A stretch of DNA of 5,720 nt from Erythrobacter sp. (GCA_030731635.1 JANQTR010000063.1:1-5720); one strand, 5' to 3'; shown: positions 1 to 5,464, counted from the stretch's first letter. Numbers and translations: made by a program. The notes: a model not told the origin generated them from the letters alone.

Positions 1-132
1 GGTCGCAAGGGCGGGCTGCGGTGCGGTGGCCTGCGCGGCATCCCTTGCCTCCGCATCCGCGCCGGGTTCCGAATTGCACCCCGCCAGCAGGCAAAGGCAG
101 GCAAGCCCCGTGATGATGTGCCGCGCTGTCAC
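1..132 (-). CDS. Small lipoprotein, N-terminal part (cut by the left edge)
   Basis: This is the first 44 codons of a gene that continues beyond position 1. It begins with GTG at 132-130 and stays open to the edge. The translation starts VTARHIITGLACLCLLAGCNSE, which reads as a lipoprotein signal peptide: a basic residue (Arg4), a hydrophobic stretch at about residues 6-16, and a lipobox LAGC ending at Cys19. Residue +2 after the cysteine is Asn rather than Asp, so by the usual Lol rule the mature protein would go to the outer membrane. The following residues (Ser, Glu, Pro, Ala and Gln rich) look like the flexible linker common behind a lipidated cysteine. The GTG overlaps the rarA stop in a GTGA arrangement, which supports this start and suggests translational coupling. 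The function cannot be read from the visible part. The lipobox and overlap are seen; localisation is inferred. Confidence 0.75.
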   Translation of the reverse strand, partial: MTARHIITGLACLCLLAGCNSEPGADAEARDAAQATAPQPALAT

Positions 133-1457
133 CCCCGTTCGCTCCTCAGCTTGTCCCAATATTCCAGCCGCTTCTTCACCTCACGCTCAAACCCGCGTTC
201 CACCGGCGTGTAGAATGTCTGAGGCTCCATCTCTTCGGGCCAGTAATCATCGCCTGAAAAGCCCTCGGGCGTGTCGTGATCATAGGTGTAGCCCTTGCCG
301 TAGCCGAGGCTTTCCATCAGGCCGGTCGCCGGGTTGACGATGTTCATCGGCGGCATCAGGCTGCCGGTGTCCTTGGCGCTTTTCCATGCGGCTTTTTGCG
401 CCAGATATACCGCGTTCGATTTGGGCGCGGTCGCCAGATAGAGGCAGGCCTGCGCCAGCGCCAATTCGCCTTCGGGGCTGCCGAGGAAGCGGTAGGCTTC
501 CATCGCCGCCATGCATTGCGGCAGGGCGTGCGGATCGGCCAGACCGATGTCTTCGACCGCCATGCGCACCAGCCGCCGGGCGAGGAACAGCGGTTCTTCG
601 CCCGCGGTCAGCATCCGTGCGAGGTAATAGAGCGCCGCCTGCGGATCGGAACCGCGCACCGCCTTGTGCAGCGCAGAAATGAGATTGTAGTGCCCGTCGC
701 GGTCCTTGTCGTATACTGCCACGCGGCGCTGCAAGAAGCTGCCTAGCGCCGCCGGGTCGAGCGGTTCGGTGAGACCCGCTGCGTAAAGCGTCTCAGCCTG
801 GCCCAGCAGAAACCGTCCGTCGCCGTCCGCCCCGGCGATCAATGCGGTGCGGGCTTCGGCGGTGACGGGGAGGGGGCCTTCCAAGCCTTCCGCCTTGGCC
901 AGCAGCGCCGCCAGTGCGTCCTCTCCCAGCCGGTTCAGCACCAGCACCTGCGCACGGCTGAGCAGTGCGGCGTTGAGCGCGAAGCTCGGGTTCTCGGTCG
1001 TCGCGCCGACCAGCGTCACCACCCCGCGTTCGACATAGGGCAGAAACCCGTCCTGCTGCGCGCGGTTGAAGCGGTGAATCTCGTCCACGAACAGCAGTGT
1101 CTTGCGCCCCGCGCCGGCCATCTTCTCAGCCTCGGCAAAGGCTTTCTTGAGGTCCGCGACGCCCGAGAACACCGCGCTGATCGCGACGTAACGCATTCCC
1201 ACGGCGTCAGCGAGCAGGCGGGCGATGCTGGTTTTGCCGGTGCCGGGCGGCCCCCACAGGACCATGCTGGCGAGCTTTCCCGCCGCGACCATCCGCCCGA
1301 TTGCGCCTTCGGGGCCGGTCAGATGCTCCTGCCCGACCACGTCAGCAAGGCTAGCCGGACGCAGCCGATCCGCTAGCGGCGCGTCTTCATCAGCCGCGCC
1401 GGAAGGCGGCGGGCCAGAAGCGGATGAAGGTGCAGCTTGTCCGAACAGATCAGTCAT
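129..1457 (-). CDS. rarA: Replication-associated recombination protein A (RarA/MgsA), AAA+ ATPase
   Basis: The 442-residue product is a full-length RarA, a homotetrameric cytoplasmic ATPase related to clamp-loader subunits. It acts at stalled replication forks and is the bacterial relative of eukaryotic Mgs1/WRNIP1. Visible motifs in order are: RPASLADVVGQEHL (about 33-46), the N-terminal box of the family; Walker A GPPGTGKTS (69-77); Walker B LLFVDEIHRF (121-130), with the RarA-typical HRF; sensor 1 GATTENPSF (151-159); arginine finger in LLSRAQ (Arg168); and sensor 2 at about Arg215. The C-terminal tetramerisation half carries the family signatures GSDPQAALYYLARM, RRLVRMAVEDIGLADP and LPPMN-like LMPPMNIVNP (about 368-377). 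The ATG at 1457-1455 is bounded by an in-frame TGA directly upstream (1460-1458). No good Shine-Dalgarno precedes it, so initiation may be weak or leaderless. The stop overlaps the GTG of the downstream lipoprotein gene by four bases. Nothing is truncated or broken. Confidence 0.96.
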   Translation of the reverse strand: MTDLFGQAAPSSASGPPPSGAADEDAPLADRLRPASLADVVGQEHLTGPEGAIGRMVAAGKLASMVLWGPPGTGKTSIARLLADAVGMRYVAISAVFSGVADLKKAFAEAEKMAGAGRKTLLFVDEIHRFNRAQQDGFLPYVERGVVTLVGATTENPSFALNAALLSRAQVLVLNRLGEDALAALLAKAEGLEGPLPVTAEARTALIAGADGDGRFLLGQAETLYAAGLTEPLDPAALGSFLQRRVAVYDKDRDGHYNLISALHKAVRGSDPQAALYYLARMLTAGEEPLFLARRLVRMAVEDIGLADPHALPQCMAAMEAYRFLGSPEGELALAQACLYLATAPKSNAVYLAQKAAWKSAKDTGSLMPPMNIVNPATGLMESLGYGKGYTYDHDTPEGFSGDDYWPEEMEPQTFYTPVERGFEREVKKRLEYWDKLRSERG

Positions 1458-1513
1458 TCATCGGGCGTGATACGCGCATGGTCGGAAAAAGAAACCGGGC
1501 AGCCGCAGCCCTC

Positions 1514-1541
1514 TTGTTATGATAGGTCTAAGATATATCTT
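1514..1541 (+). promoter_or_regulatory. Candidate promoter of the padR gene
   Basis: A TTGTTA at 1514-1519 (four of six matches to a -35 box) is followed after 16 bases by TATCTT at 1536-1541 (four of six matches to a -10 box). This places a start of transcription around 1548-1550, about 25 bases ahead of the ATG at 1573. The surroundings are clearly more AT-rich than the rest of the window. The assignment rests on consensus matching only. The -10 box lies inside the palindrome described separately. Confidence 0.4.
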
Positions 1542-1550
1542 GGATACATC
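1530..1550. promoter_or_regulatory. Probable PadR operator: AT-rich palindrome with a tandem half-match
   Basis: AAGATATATCTT at 1530-1541 is a perfect 12-bp palindrome. Its core GATATATC (1532-1539) recurs as GATACATC at 1543-1550 with one mismatch, an 11-base offset, about one helical turn, so two dimers could bind one face of the DNA. PadR-family regulators commonly repress their own genes from inverted repeats of this AT-rich kind, and the site lies 32 bases ahead of a padR start and over its candidate -10 box. It also lies between divergent padR and rarA, so it could affect both. The palindrome and repeat are seen; binding is inferred. Confidence 0.55.
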
Positions 1551-1572
1551 ACAAGACACAAAGGAATCGGTA

Positions 1573-2235
1573 ATGACCTGGAACAGATATGGACGCGGCA
1601 ATGGCTGGGACAAGCTTGGCGAAGCCATCGCGATGATGGCGATGAGCAGCGCTGGAAACATGGGCGGCCGGGACTTCAAGGCGCGCTGGCGCTGGGATAG
1701 CGACGAGGCAGGCGATGACGGTGAAGGCCGGACCAGTCGCGGTGCGGGCCGCGGCCCTGGTCATCGTGGCCGCCGCGGGCGGATGTTTGCGCAAGGCGAG
1801 CTGCGGCTGGCCCTGCTTGCGCTGATCGCTGACAAGCCGCGCCACGGCTATGAACTCATCAAGGAAATCGAGGAGGCGACCGACGGTACCTATGCGCCCA
1901 GCCCCGGCGCGGTTTATCCAACGCTGCAACTGCTCGCCGATGAAGGCAAGATTGAAGAGGCTGAAGCCGAAGGCGCGAAGAAGCCGTTCAAGCTGACAGA
2001 TGCTGGGGAGGCCGAGCTTGACGAGCGCAAGGACGAAGTCACTGATCTGATGGGCCGCCTCGCGATGCAAGGCCAGCGGGCGCAAAAGGTACGTTCCCCC
2101 GACTTGTTCCGGGCGATGGGCAACCTTGCCAATGTGCTCAAGAACCGTGCCCGTGTGGGCAAGCTGGACGAGGCCACAATCAACGAAATCGTCGACATGA
2201 TCGACGAAATGGCCAAACGCATCGAACGGTTGTGA
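1573..2235 (+). CDS. PadR-family transcriptional regulator, YqjI-like
   Basis: The 220-residue product has a PadR winged-helix domain at about residues 75-150: GELRLALLALIADKPRHGYELIKEIEE, then the hallmark YAPSPGAVYPTLQLLADEGKIE (107-128), ending in KKPFKLTDAGEAELDE (the wing and following helix). A C-terminal helical region (about 152-220) would form the PadR dimerisation arm. The order of parts resembles Escherichia coli YqjI: a Gly/Arg-rich N-terminal extension of about 70 residues ending in GHRGRRGRMFAQGELRL, then the domain. In YqjI the extension is rich in His and Cys and linked to nickel. Here it has no Cys and a single His (His64), so the same metal sensing is doubtful. I place the start at 1573, not at an in-frame ATG at 1519, because AAGGA at 1561-1565 precedes it at fitting distance and the earlier ATG would put coding sequence across the palindrome. 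The likely target is its own promoter and perhaps the next gene. The ligand is unknown. Confidence 0.88.
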   Translation: MTWNRYGRGNGWDKLGEAIAMMAMSSAGNMGGRDFKARWRWDSDEAGDDGEGRTSRGAGRGPGHRGRRGRMFAQGELRLALLALIADKPRHGYELIKEIEEATDGTYAPSPGAVYPTLQLLADEGKIEEAEAEGAKKPFKLTDAGEAELDERKDEVTDLMGRLAMQGQRAQKVRSPDLFRAMGNLANVLKNRARVGKLDEATINEIVDMIDEMAKRIERL

Positions 2236-2275
2236 TCCGCGCAACCCGATTGCGATAAGTGCAAGACTGGCGTAT

Positions 2276-2311
2276 CCCTCCCCCGTTCGGGTCGCACCGG
2301 ATGGGGGAGGG
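2276..2311 (+). promoter_or_regulatory. Hairpin burying the ribosome binding site of the membrane protein gene
   Basis: CCCTCCCCC at 2276-2284 is perfectly complementary to GGGGGAGGG at 2303-2311, giving a 9-bp, nearly all G-C stem with an 18-base loop. The 3' arm is itself the Shine-Dalgarno sequence for the ATG at 2319. Folded, the RNA would hide the site. No T-run follows, so this is not an intrinsic terminator. It could hold translation low unless opened by a factor or by ribosomes coming from padR. The pairing is seen; regulation is inferred. Confidence 0.5.
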
Positions 2312-2318
2312 GATGCCC

Positions 2319-2753
2319 ATGAACACCGCGAAACTCGGCCGCGTCGCAACACCGTGGCACCTTTGGGTGATTGGCGCGCTGACACTGCTGTTCAACGCGA
2401 TGGGTGTGTTGAGCTACACCATGACCGAGCTCGGCATGCTCGCCGATGCTGGCATGACCCCCGATCAGATCGCCTTCATGGACAGCTACCCCGCGTGGGC
2501 GATTGCGTTCTGGGCACTGGGAGTGTGGGGCGCGTTTGCCGGGTCGGTGCTGCTGCTGCTGCGTTCGAAATATGCAGTGGCGGCGATGGTGGTGGCGACA
2601 ATCGGGCTGATCGGCACCACGGTTTACAACTATGTGCTGATCGACGTGCCAGCGAGCATGCAGGCTCCCGGGCTTGATGTGGCGATCTGGGCGGTGACGC
2701 TTTCGCTGCTGCTTTATGTGCGGCGCATGGCAAGTACAGGGGTGCTGCGCTAA
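2319..2753 (+). CDS. Small membrane protein with four predicted helices, function unknown
   Basis: The 144-residue product has four hydrophobic segments: about 13-35 (HLWVIGALTLLFNAMGVLSY), 58-81, 85-108 and 118-134, followed by a basic end (YVRRM). A polar loop of about 22 residues between helices 1 and 2 carries MTPDQIAFMDSYPAWA. This pattern (LFNAMGVLSY, then a short loop with DSYPAWAIAFWALGVWG, then LLLRSKYA) resembles a group of uncharacterised inner-membrane proteins common in marine and sphingomonad bacteria, sometimes loosely labelled sugar transporter; I know of no tested role. No enzyme motif is visible. The ATG at 2319 is chosen over in-frame ATGs at 2259, 2301 and 2313 because GGGGGAGGGG at 2303-2312 sits six bases ahead of it. 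The gene follows padR by 83 bases on the same strand, so it may be co-transcribed and a target of that regulator. The coding call is strong; function is unknown. Confidence 0.8.
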   Translation: MNTAKLGRVATPWHLWVIGALTLLFNAMGVLSYTMTELGMLADAGMTPDQIAFMDSYPAWAIAFWALGVWGAFAGSVLLLLRSKYAVAAMVVATIGLIGTTVYNYVLIDVPASMQAPGLDVAIWAVTLSLLLYVRRMASTGVLR

Positions 2754-2769
2754 TTCCCGCGCACGCAGT

Positions 2770-2788
2770 GCAGCGATCCGCGGCTTTT
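2770..2788 (+). terminator. Weak candidate intrinsic terminator for the padR-membrane protein unit
   Basis: Bases 2770-2775 can pair with 2779-2784 (five pairs, one A-G mismatch, three-base loop), followed directly by TTTT at 2785-2788. It lies in the 37-base gap between convergent genes, where a terminator is expected. The stem is short and imperfect and the T-run brief, so this is tentative. A second hairpin, GCCGC-TTCG-GCGGC at 2795-2808, covers the stop end of the glycosyltransferase gene but lacks a T-run on either strand. Confidence 0.3.
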
Positions 2789-2790
2789 CG

Positions 2791-3978
2791 TTATGCCGCT
2801 TCGGCGGCCTGCAACGCCCGCCGGTTTTCCACCAACCGCACATAGGTATCGGCGACCACCTGATTGATCGCTTCCCAGCCATAGTCGCAGGCCCGCGTTT
2901 CGCCAGCTGCGCCGTGCGAGGCGCGCAAAGCCGGGTCGAGGCAATAGGGGGCGAGCGCTTCGGCGCATCCGGCCACATCGGCGGATTGGCCTGCCAGCGG
3001 CACAAGAACTCCCGTTACGCCTTGCTTGACGATGCTGGCGCTTCCGGTGGCCCCGGCGGCCACTACCGGCAGTCCGCAGGCCATCGCTTCGAGGGTCACA
3101 TTGCCGAATGCTTCAGTGACCGAGGGGTTGAAGAAGACATCCCCGCTTGCCAGCGCTGAACCCAGCGCCTCACCCGTCTTGAACCCGGCAAAGATGCCGC
3201 CGGGCAGATTGGTTTCAAACCACCCGCGCGCCGGGCCATCGCCGATCACCAGCACCTTGTGCGGCACCTGCCGTTTGCGCAGCTGCACGATGGTTTCGGC
3301 GAACACGTCGAGCCCCTTTTCCATCACCAGCCGGCCCAGGAACACGATCGCGACGTCATCATCAGCAATGCCGATGCTGCGGCGCCATTCCAGATCGCGG
3401 CGGGCAGAGGAAAAAACCGTCCGGTCGACCCCGCGGGTCCACAGTCCGATATCATCGTGCATTCCCATCGCCAGCAATTCATCGATCATGGATTGCGACG
3501 GGGCGACCAGCGCATCGCAGCGATTATAGAATCGCCGCAGCATCCGCACGATCAGCGGTTCCAGGAACCCCAGCTTGTAATAGCGCGGATAGGTTTCGAA
3601 CCGGGTGTGAACCGAAGCGAGCACCGGAATATCATTCTCCTGCGCCCACCGCAGCGCGGCGTGGCCGGATGGGTCGGGCGATGACAGGTGCACGATGTTG
3701 GGCTGAAATTTTGCCAGATCGCGCTTTACCGGGGCACCCAGATGGGTGGGCATCCGGTATTCGCCCCGGCCCTTCACCGGCATCGCAACGCTTGGCAGGC
3801 TGACCAGATCGCCGGTGGGCGCGAAAGCCGGTTCGGCCACGGTCGGCGAATAGACGCGCACCTTCGCACCCTTGGCCAGCAACGATCCGACCAGGCGGTT
3901 CAACGCCTGATTCGCCCCGTCGCGGGTGTAGTTATAGTTGCCGCTGAACAGGGCAATGCGGAGGTCAGAGGTATCCAT
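2791..3978 (-). CDS. Glycosyltransferase, GT4-type (GT-B fold), probably an alpha-mannosyltransferase-like enzyme
   Basis: The 395-residue product has the two Rossmann-like halves of a GT-B glycosyltransferase. The N-terminal acceptor half begins with RIALFSGNYNYTRDGANQALNRLV (about 7-30), the place of the Gly-rich loop, and includes VHLSSPDPSGHAAL and SVHTRFETYPRYY (about 122-134, His124). The C-terminal nucleotide-sugar half carries FLGRLVMEKGLDVF (213-226), VIGDGPARG (244-252) and the EX7E motif in PSVTEAFGNVTLEAMACGLPVVA, with Glu289 and Glu297 binding the donor. Family knowledge: such enzymes retain the anomeric configuration and use GDP-mannose, UDP-glucose or similar donors; relatives include MgtA/PimB-like mannosyltransferases and SqdX-like sulfoquinovosyltransferases. 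Donor and acceptor cannot be read from sequence. No signal peptide or membrane helix is seen, so it is cytoplasmic or peripheral at the membrane. AGGCGG about six bases ahead of the ATG at 3978-3976 is an acceptable ribosome site. It is divergent from serC and convergent with the membrane protein gene. No other cell-envelope gene is adjacent. Confidence 0.93.
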   Translation of the reverse strand: MDTSDLRIALFSGNYNYTRDGANQALNRLVGSLLAKGAKVRVYSPTVAEPAFAPTGDLVSLPSVAMPVKGRGEYRMPTHLGAPVKRDLAKFQPNIVHLSSPDPSGHAALRWAQENDIPVLASVHTRFETYPRYYKLGFLEPLIVRMLRRFYNRCDALVAPSQSMIDELLAMGMHDDIGLWTRGVDRTVFSSARRDLEWRRSIGIADDDVAIVFLGRLVMEKGLDVFAETIVQLRKRQVPHKVLVIGDGPARGWFETNLPGGIFAGFKTGEALGSALASGDVFFNPSVTEAFGNVTLEAMACGLPVVAAGATGSASIVKQGVTGVLVPLAGQSADVAGCAEALAPYCLDPALRASHGAAGETRACDYGWEAINQVVADTYVRLVENRRALQAAEAA

Positions 3979-4022
3979 TACGCCGCCTGATTAGTAACAT
4001 TCGTGCCGCTTGGCGAGGGGCT

Positions 4023-4059
4023 ATCCTCCCCCCAATCCCCAGCCGCCACAGTGGAGGAT
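4023..4059. repeat. Inverted repeat in the divergent glycosyltransferase-serC region
   Basis: ATCCTCC at 4023-4029 is perfectly complementary to GGAGGAT at 4053-4059, with 23 bases between, and a smaller dyad CCAC-A-GTGG lies at 4046-4054. It is upstream of the candidate serC promoter and about 45-80 bases ahead of the glycosyltransferase start. It could be a protein binding site or simply chance in GC-rich DNA. The rest of 3979-4072 shows nothing else I can name. Confidence 0.25.
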
Positions 4060-4072
4060 CGCAATTCCTTCA

Positions 4073-4100
4073 TTGACTTGTCACCACGCCCCTCTAGAGC
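4073..4100 (+). promoter_or_regulatory. Candidate serC promoter
   Basis: TTGACT at 4073-4078 matches five of six bases of a -35 box. A -10 box is less clear: TAGAGC at 4095-4100 after 16 bases, or TCTAGA at 4093-4098 after 14. Transcription would begin near 4106-4108, just ahead of the leader hairpins. The -35 element is the convincing part. Confidence 0.4.
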
Positions 4101-4156
4101 GGCCAGCGGGCCACGCGGTCCCAACGCCGCGCGAGCTCTCTGCAAGGAGAGAATAC
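4101..4156 (+). promoter_or_regulatory. serC leader RNA (serC motif), cis-regulatory
   Basis: This leader lies directly ahead of serC and can fold into successive perfect hairpins: GGCC 4101-4104 with 4109-4112 (loop AGCG); CGCGG 4114-4118 with CCGCG 4127-4131 (eight-base loop); and CTCTC 4136-4140 with GAGAG 4147-4151 (loop TGCAAG). The last stem contains the Shine-Dalgarno GGAGAG for the ATG at 4157. The conserved RNA class known as the serC motif in alphaproteobacteria lies ahead of serC-serA and has its final stem over the ribosome binding site, which fits exactly. An alternative pairing, AGAGC 4096-4100 with GCTCT 4135-4139, would free the site if transcription starts early enough to include it. 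Its ligand is not established. The pairings are seen; class membership is from memory, without a covariance-model search. The first hairpin may be absent if transcription starts near 4107. Confidence 0.7.
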
Positions 4157-5335
4157 ATGACTGAGTACACCCGCGGGCTCATGCACGAGCCTACGCTGAA
4201 GCCTGAACGCCCGTTTTTTTCCTCGGGCCCCACGGCTAAATTCCCCGGCTGGTCGCTGGATAAGCTTAAAACCGATTCGCTTGGCCGTTCGCACCGTTCG
4301 GCGCTGGGCAAGGCGCGTCTGAAGTACGCGATTGACCTCAGCCGCGAACTGCTCGGCATCCCCGATGATTATCTGATCGGCATCATGCCTGCATCCGACA
4401 CCGGCGCGATCGAAGCCGCGATGTGGGCGATGCTTGACCCGGCGCGCCCGGTTACGGTCGCCGCGTGGGAAAGCTTTGGCAATATCTGGATTCAGGACGC
4501 GGTGAAGCAGCTCAAACTGCCCAACCTGCAAGTTCTCACCGCAGATTACGGCGAGATCCCCGATCTCACCACGATCCCGCAGCGCAATGACGTGGTGTTC
4601 ACCTGGAACGGCACCACCAGCGGCGCGATGATCCCGAACACCGACTGGCTGGAGCCGGGCCGCGAAGGGATCACCATCAACGACGCCACCAGCGCGATCT
4701 TCGCGCAGGAAATGGACTGGTCGAAACTGGATGCCACCACCTATTCGTGGCAAAAAGTGATGGGCAGCGAAGCGCAGCACGGGATGCTGATTTTGAGCCC
4801 CAAGGCCGTTGCCCGGATTGAATCCTACGATCCGCCGTGGCCGATGCCCAAGCTGTTCCGCATGAAGAAGGGCAACAAGCTCAACCTCGGCATCTTTGCG
4901 GGTGAGACGATCAACACGCCTTCGATGCTGGCGACCGAAGATTACATCGCGGCGCTGGAATGGGCGAAATCGATCGGCGGGCGCCGCGCGCTGGTCGAAC
5001 GCGCCAATGCCAATGCCGGGACGGTCAAGGACTGGATCGAGACCACCCCGTGGCTGCGCAACATGGCGTCCGACCCGGCGCAGCAAACCAACACCGGCGT
5101 GTGCATGGTGTTCCAGGGCGAATGGTACGACAGCCTGTCGGATGACGACAAGGCCGCCGTGCCCAAGAAAATCGTCAAGCTGCTCGAAGAACGCAACGTT
5201 GGCTTCGATTTCAACGGCTACCGCGATGCGCCGCCATCCTTGCGCATCTGGTGCGGTTCGACCGTGGAGCAGGAGGACGTCAAACGTCTGCTGCCGTGGA
5301 TCGAATGGGCCTATGAAAAGGTCAAGAACGGCTGA
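4157..5335 (+). CDS. serC: Phosphoserine aminotransferase, alphaproteobacterial type
   Basis: The 392-residue enzyme is a cytoplasmic PLP-dependent aminotransferase (class V, fold type I). It converts 3-phosphohydroxypyruvate plus glutamate to O-phosphoserine plus 2-oxoglutarate, the second step of serine synthesis. Landmarks are LKPERPFFSSGPTAKFPGW (15-32), the family's opening phosphate-binding stretch; IMPASDTGAIEAAMW (76-90) near the cofactor phosphate; AAWESFG (102-108); TWNGTTSGAMIP (149-160); INDATSAIFAQ (174-184) with Asp176 expected to contact the pyridine nitrogen; and YSWQKVMGSEAQHGM (196-210) with Lys200 as the Schiff-base lysine. This is the divergent SerC form shared by Caulobacter, rhizobia and Methanosarcina, not the E. 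coli form. I choose the ATG at 4157 because AAGGAGAG at 4144-4151 precedes it. The ATG at 4181 lacks such a site, and an extension to 4010 would translate the leader RNA. It lies 129 bases ahead of serA on the same strand. It appears intact. Confidence 0.97.
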   Translation: MTEYTRGLMHEPTLKPERPFFSSGPTAKFPGWSLDKLKTDSLGRSHRSALGKARLKYAIDLSRELLGIPDDYLIGIMPASDTGAIEAAMWAMLDPARPVTVAAWESFGNIWIQDAVKQLKLPNLQVLTADYGEIPDLTTIPQRNDVVFTWNGTTSGAMIPNTDWLEPGREGITINDATSAIFAQEMDWSKLDATTYSWQKVMGSEAQHGMLILSPKAVARIESYDPPWPMPKLFRMKKGNKLNLGIFAGETINTPSMLATEDYIAALEWAKSIGGRRALVERANANAGTVKDWIETTPWLRNMASDPAQQTNTGVCMVFQGEWYDSLSDDDKAAVPKKIVKLLEERNVGFDFNGYRDAPPSLRIWCGSTVEQEDVKRLLPWIEWAYEKVKNG

Positions 5336-5365
5336 TTTTTCGGCCGTAGCCCAGTCTCAGCGTCT

Positions 5366-5442
5366 CCCCGGCCTCCGAGCCGGGGCCCCGCTTTCCTTAT
5401 CCTACGCCCGCAATGAAGCGGGACCCCGGATCAAGTCCGGGG
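5366..5442. repeat. GC-rich palindromic repeat element (REP-like) between serC and serA
   Basis: Two strong stem-loops sit here: CCCCGGC 5366-5372 with GCCGGGG 5379-5385 (six-base loop), and CCCCGGA 5424-5430 with TCCGGGG 5436-5442 (five-base loop). Between them CCCGCTT 5387-5393 can pair with AAGCGGG 5416-5422, or a local CCCGC 5407-5411 with GCGGG 5418-5422. The segment around 5416-5446 resembles a palindromic unit that I know to be dispersed in many copies between genes of sphingomonads and other alphaproteobacteria. No long T-run follows either stem, so strong termination is unlikely. It may act as an mRNA stability or attenuation element in the serC-serA transcript. The repeat nature is from memory because only one copy is in the window. 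Confidence 0.65.
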
Positions 5443-5464
5443 CGACCAGTGGAAGGTATTTGCA

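Noticed and set aside
276..746. A 156-codon plus-strand frame
   Set aside because: It is antisense to rarA, which is intact and carries all its motifs; this is a shadow.
1519..1572. An 18-residue upstream extension of the PadR protein
   Set aside because: It would begin inside the candidate promoter and run across the palindrome; the ATG at 1573 has a better ribosome site.
1458..1679. A 73-codon minus-strand frame with a signal-like start, ending one base from the rarA ATG
   Set aside because: The adjacency is tempting as an upstream coupled gene, but it is antisense to the padR start, crosses the palindrome and has no ribosome site or family resemblance.
2276..2311. The hairpin as an intrinsic terminator of padR
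   Set aside because: It is followed by GATGCCC and not a T-run, and its 3' arm is the next gene's Shine-Dalgarno.
1549..2385. A 278-codon open frame on the minus strand
   Set aside because: It is antisense to padR, shows no domain, and would cover the padR promoter region.
1914..3005. A long open frame of 363 codons on the minus strand
   Set aside because: It runs antisense across padR, the membrane protein gene and into the glycosyltransferase gene in another frame, has no recognisable domain and is rich in Arg/His/Pro as expected for a shadow frame in GC-rich DNA.
4010..4156. A 49-residue N-terminal extension of SerC from the ATG at 4010
   Set aside because: It would translate the candidate promoter and leader RNA, has Pro-rich composition unlike SerC, and the ATG at 4157 has a good ribosome site and the family's usual length.
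4094..5086. A 330-codon open frame on the minus strand
   Set aside because: It is antisense to serC, whose identity is certain, and its composition is typical of a GC-driven shadow frame.
5336..5464. A CRISPR-like or tRNA-like structure in the serC-serA gap
   Set aside because: The stems differ in sequence, there is no regular repeat-spacer pattern and no cloverleaf; a dispersed palindromic element explains it better.
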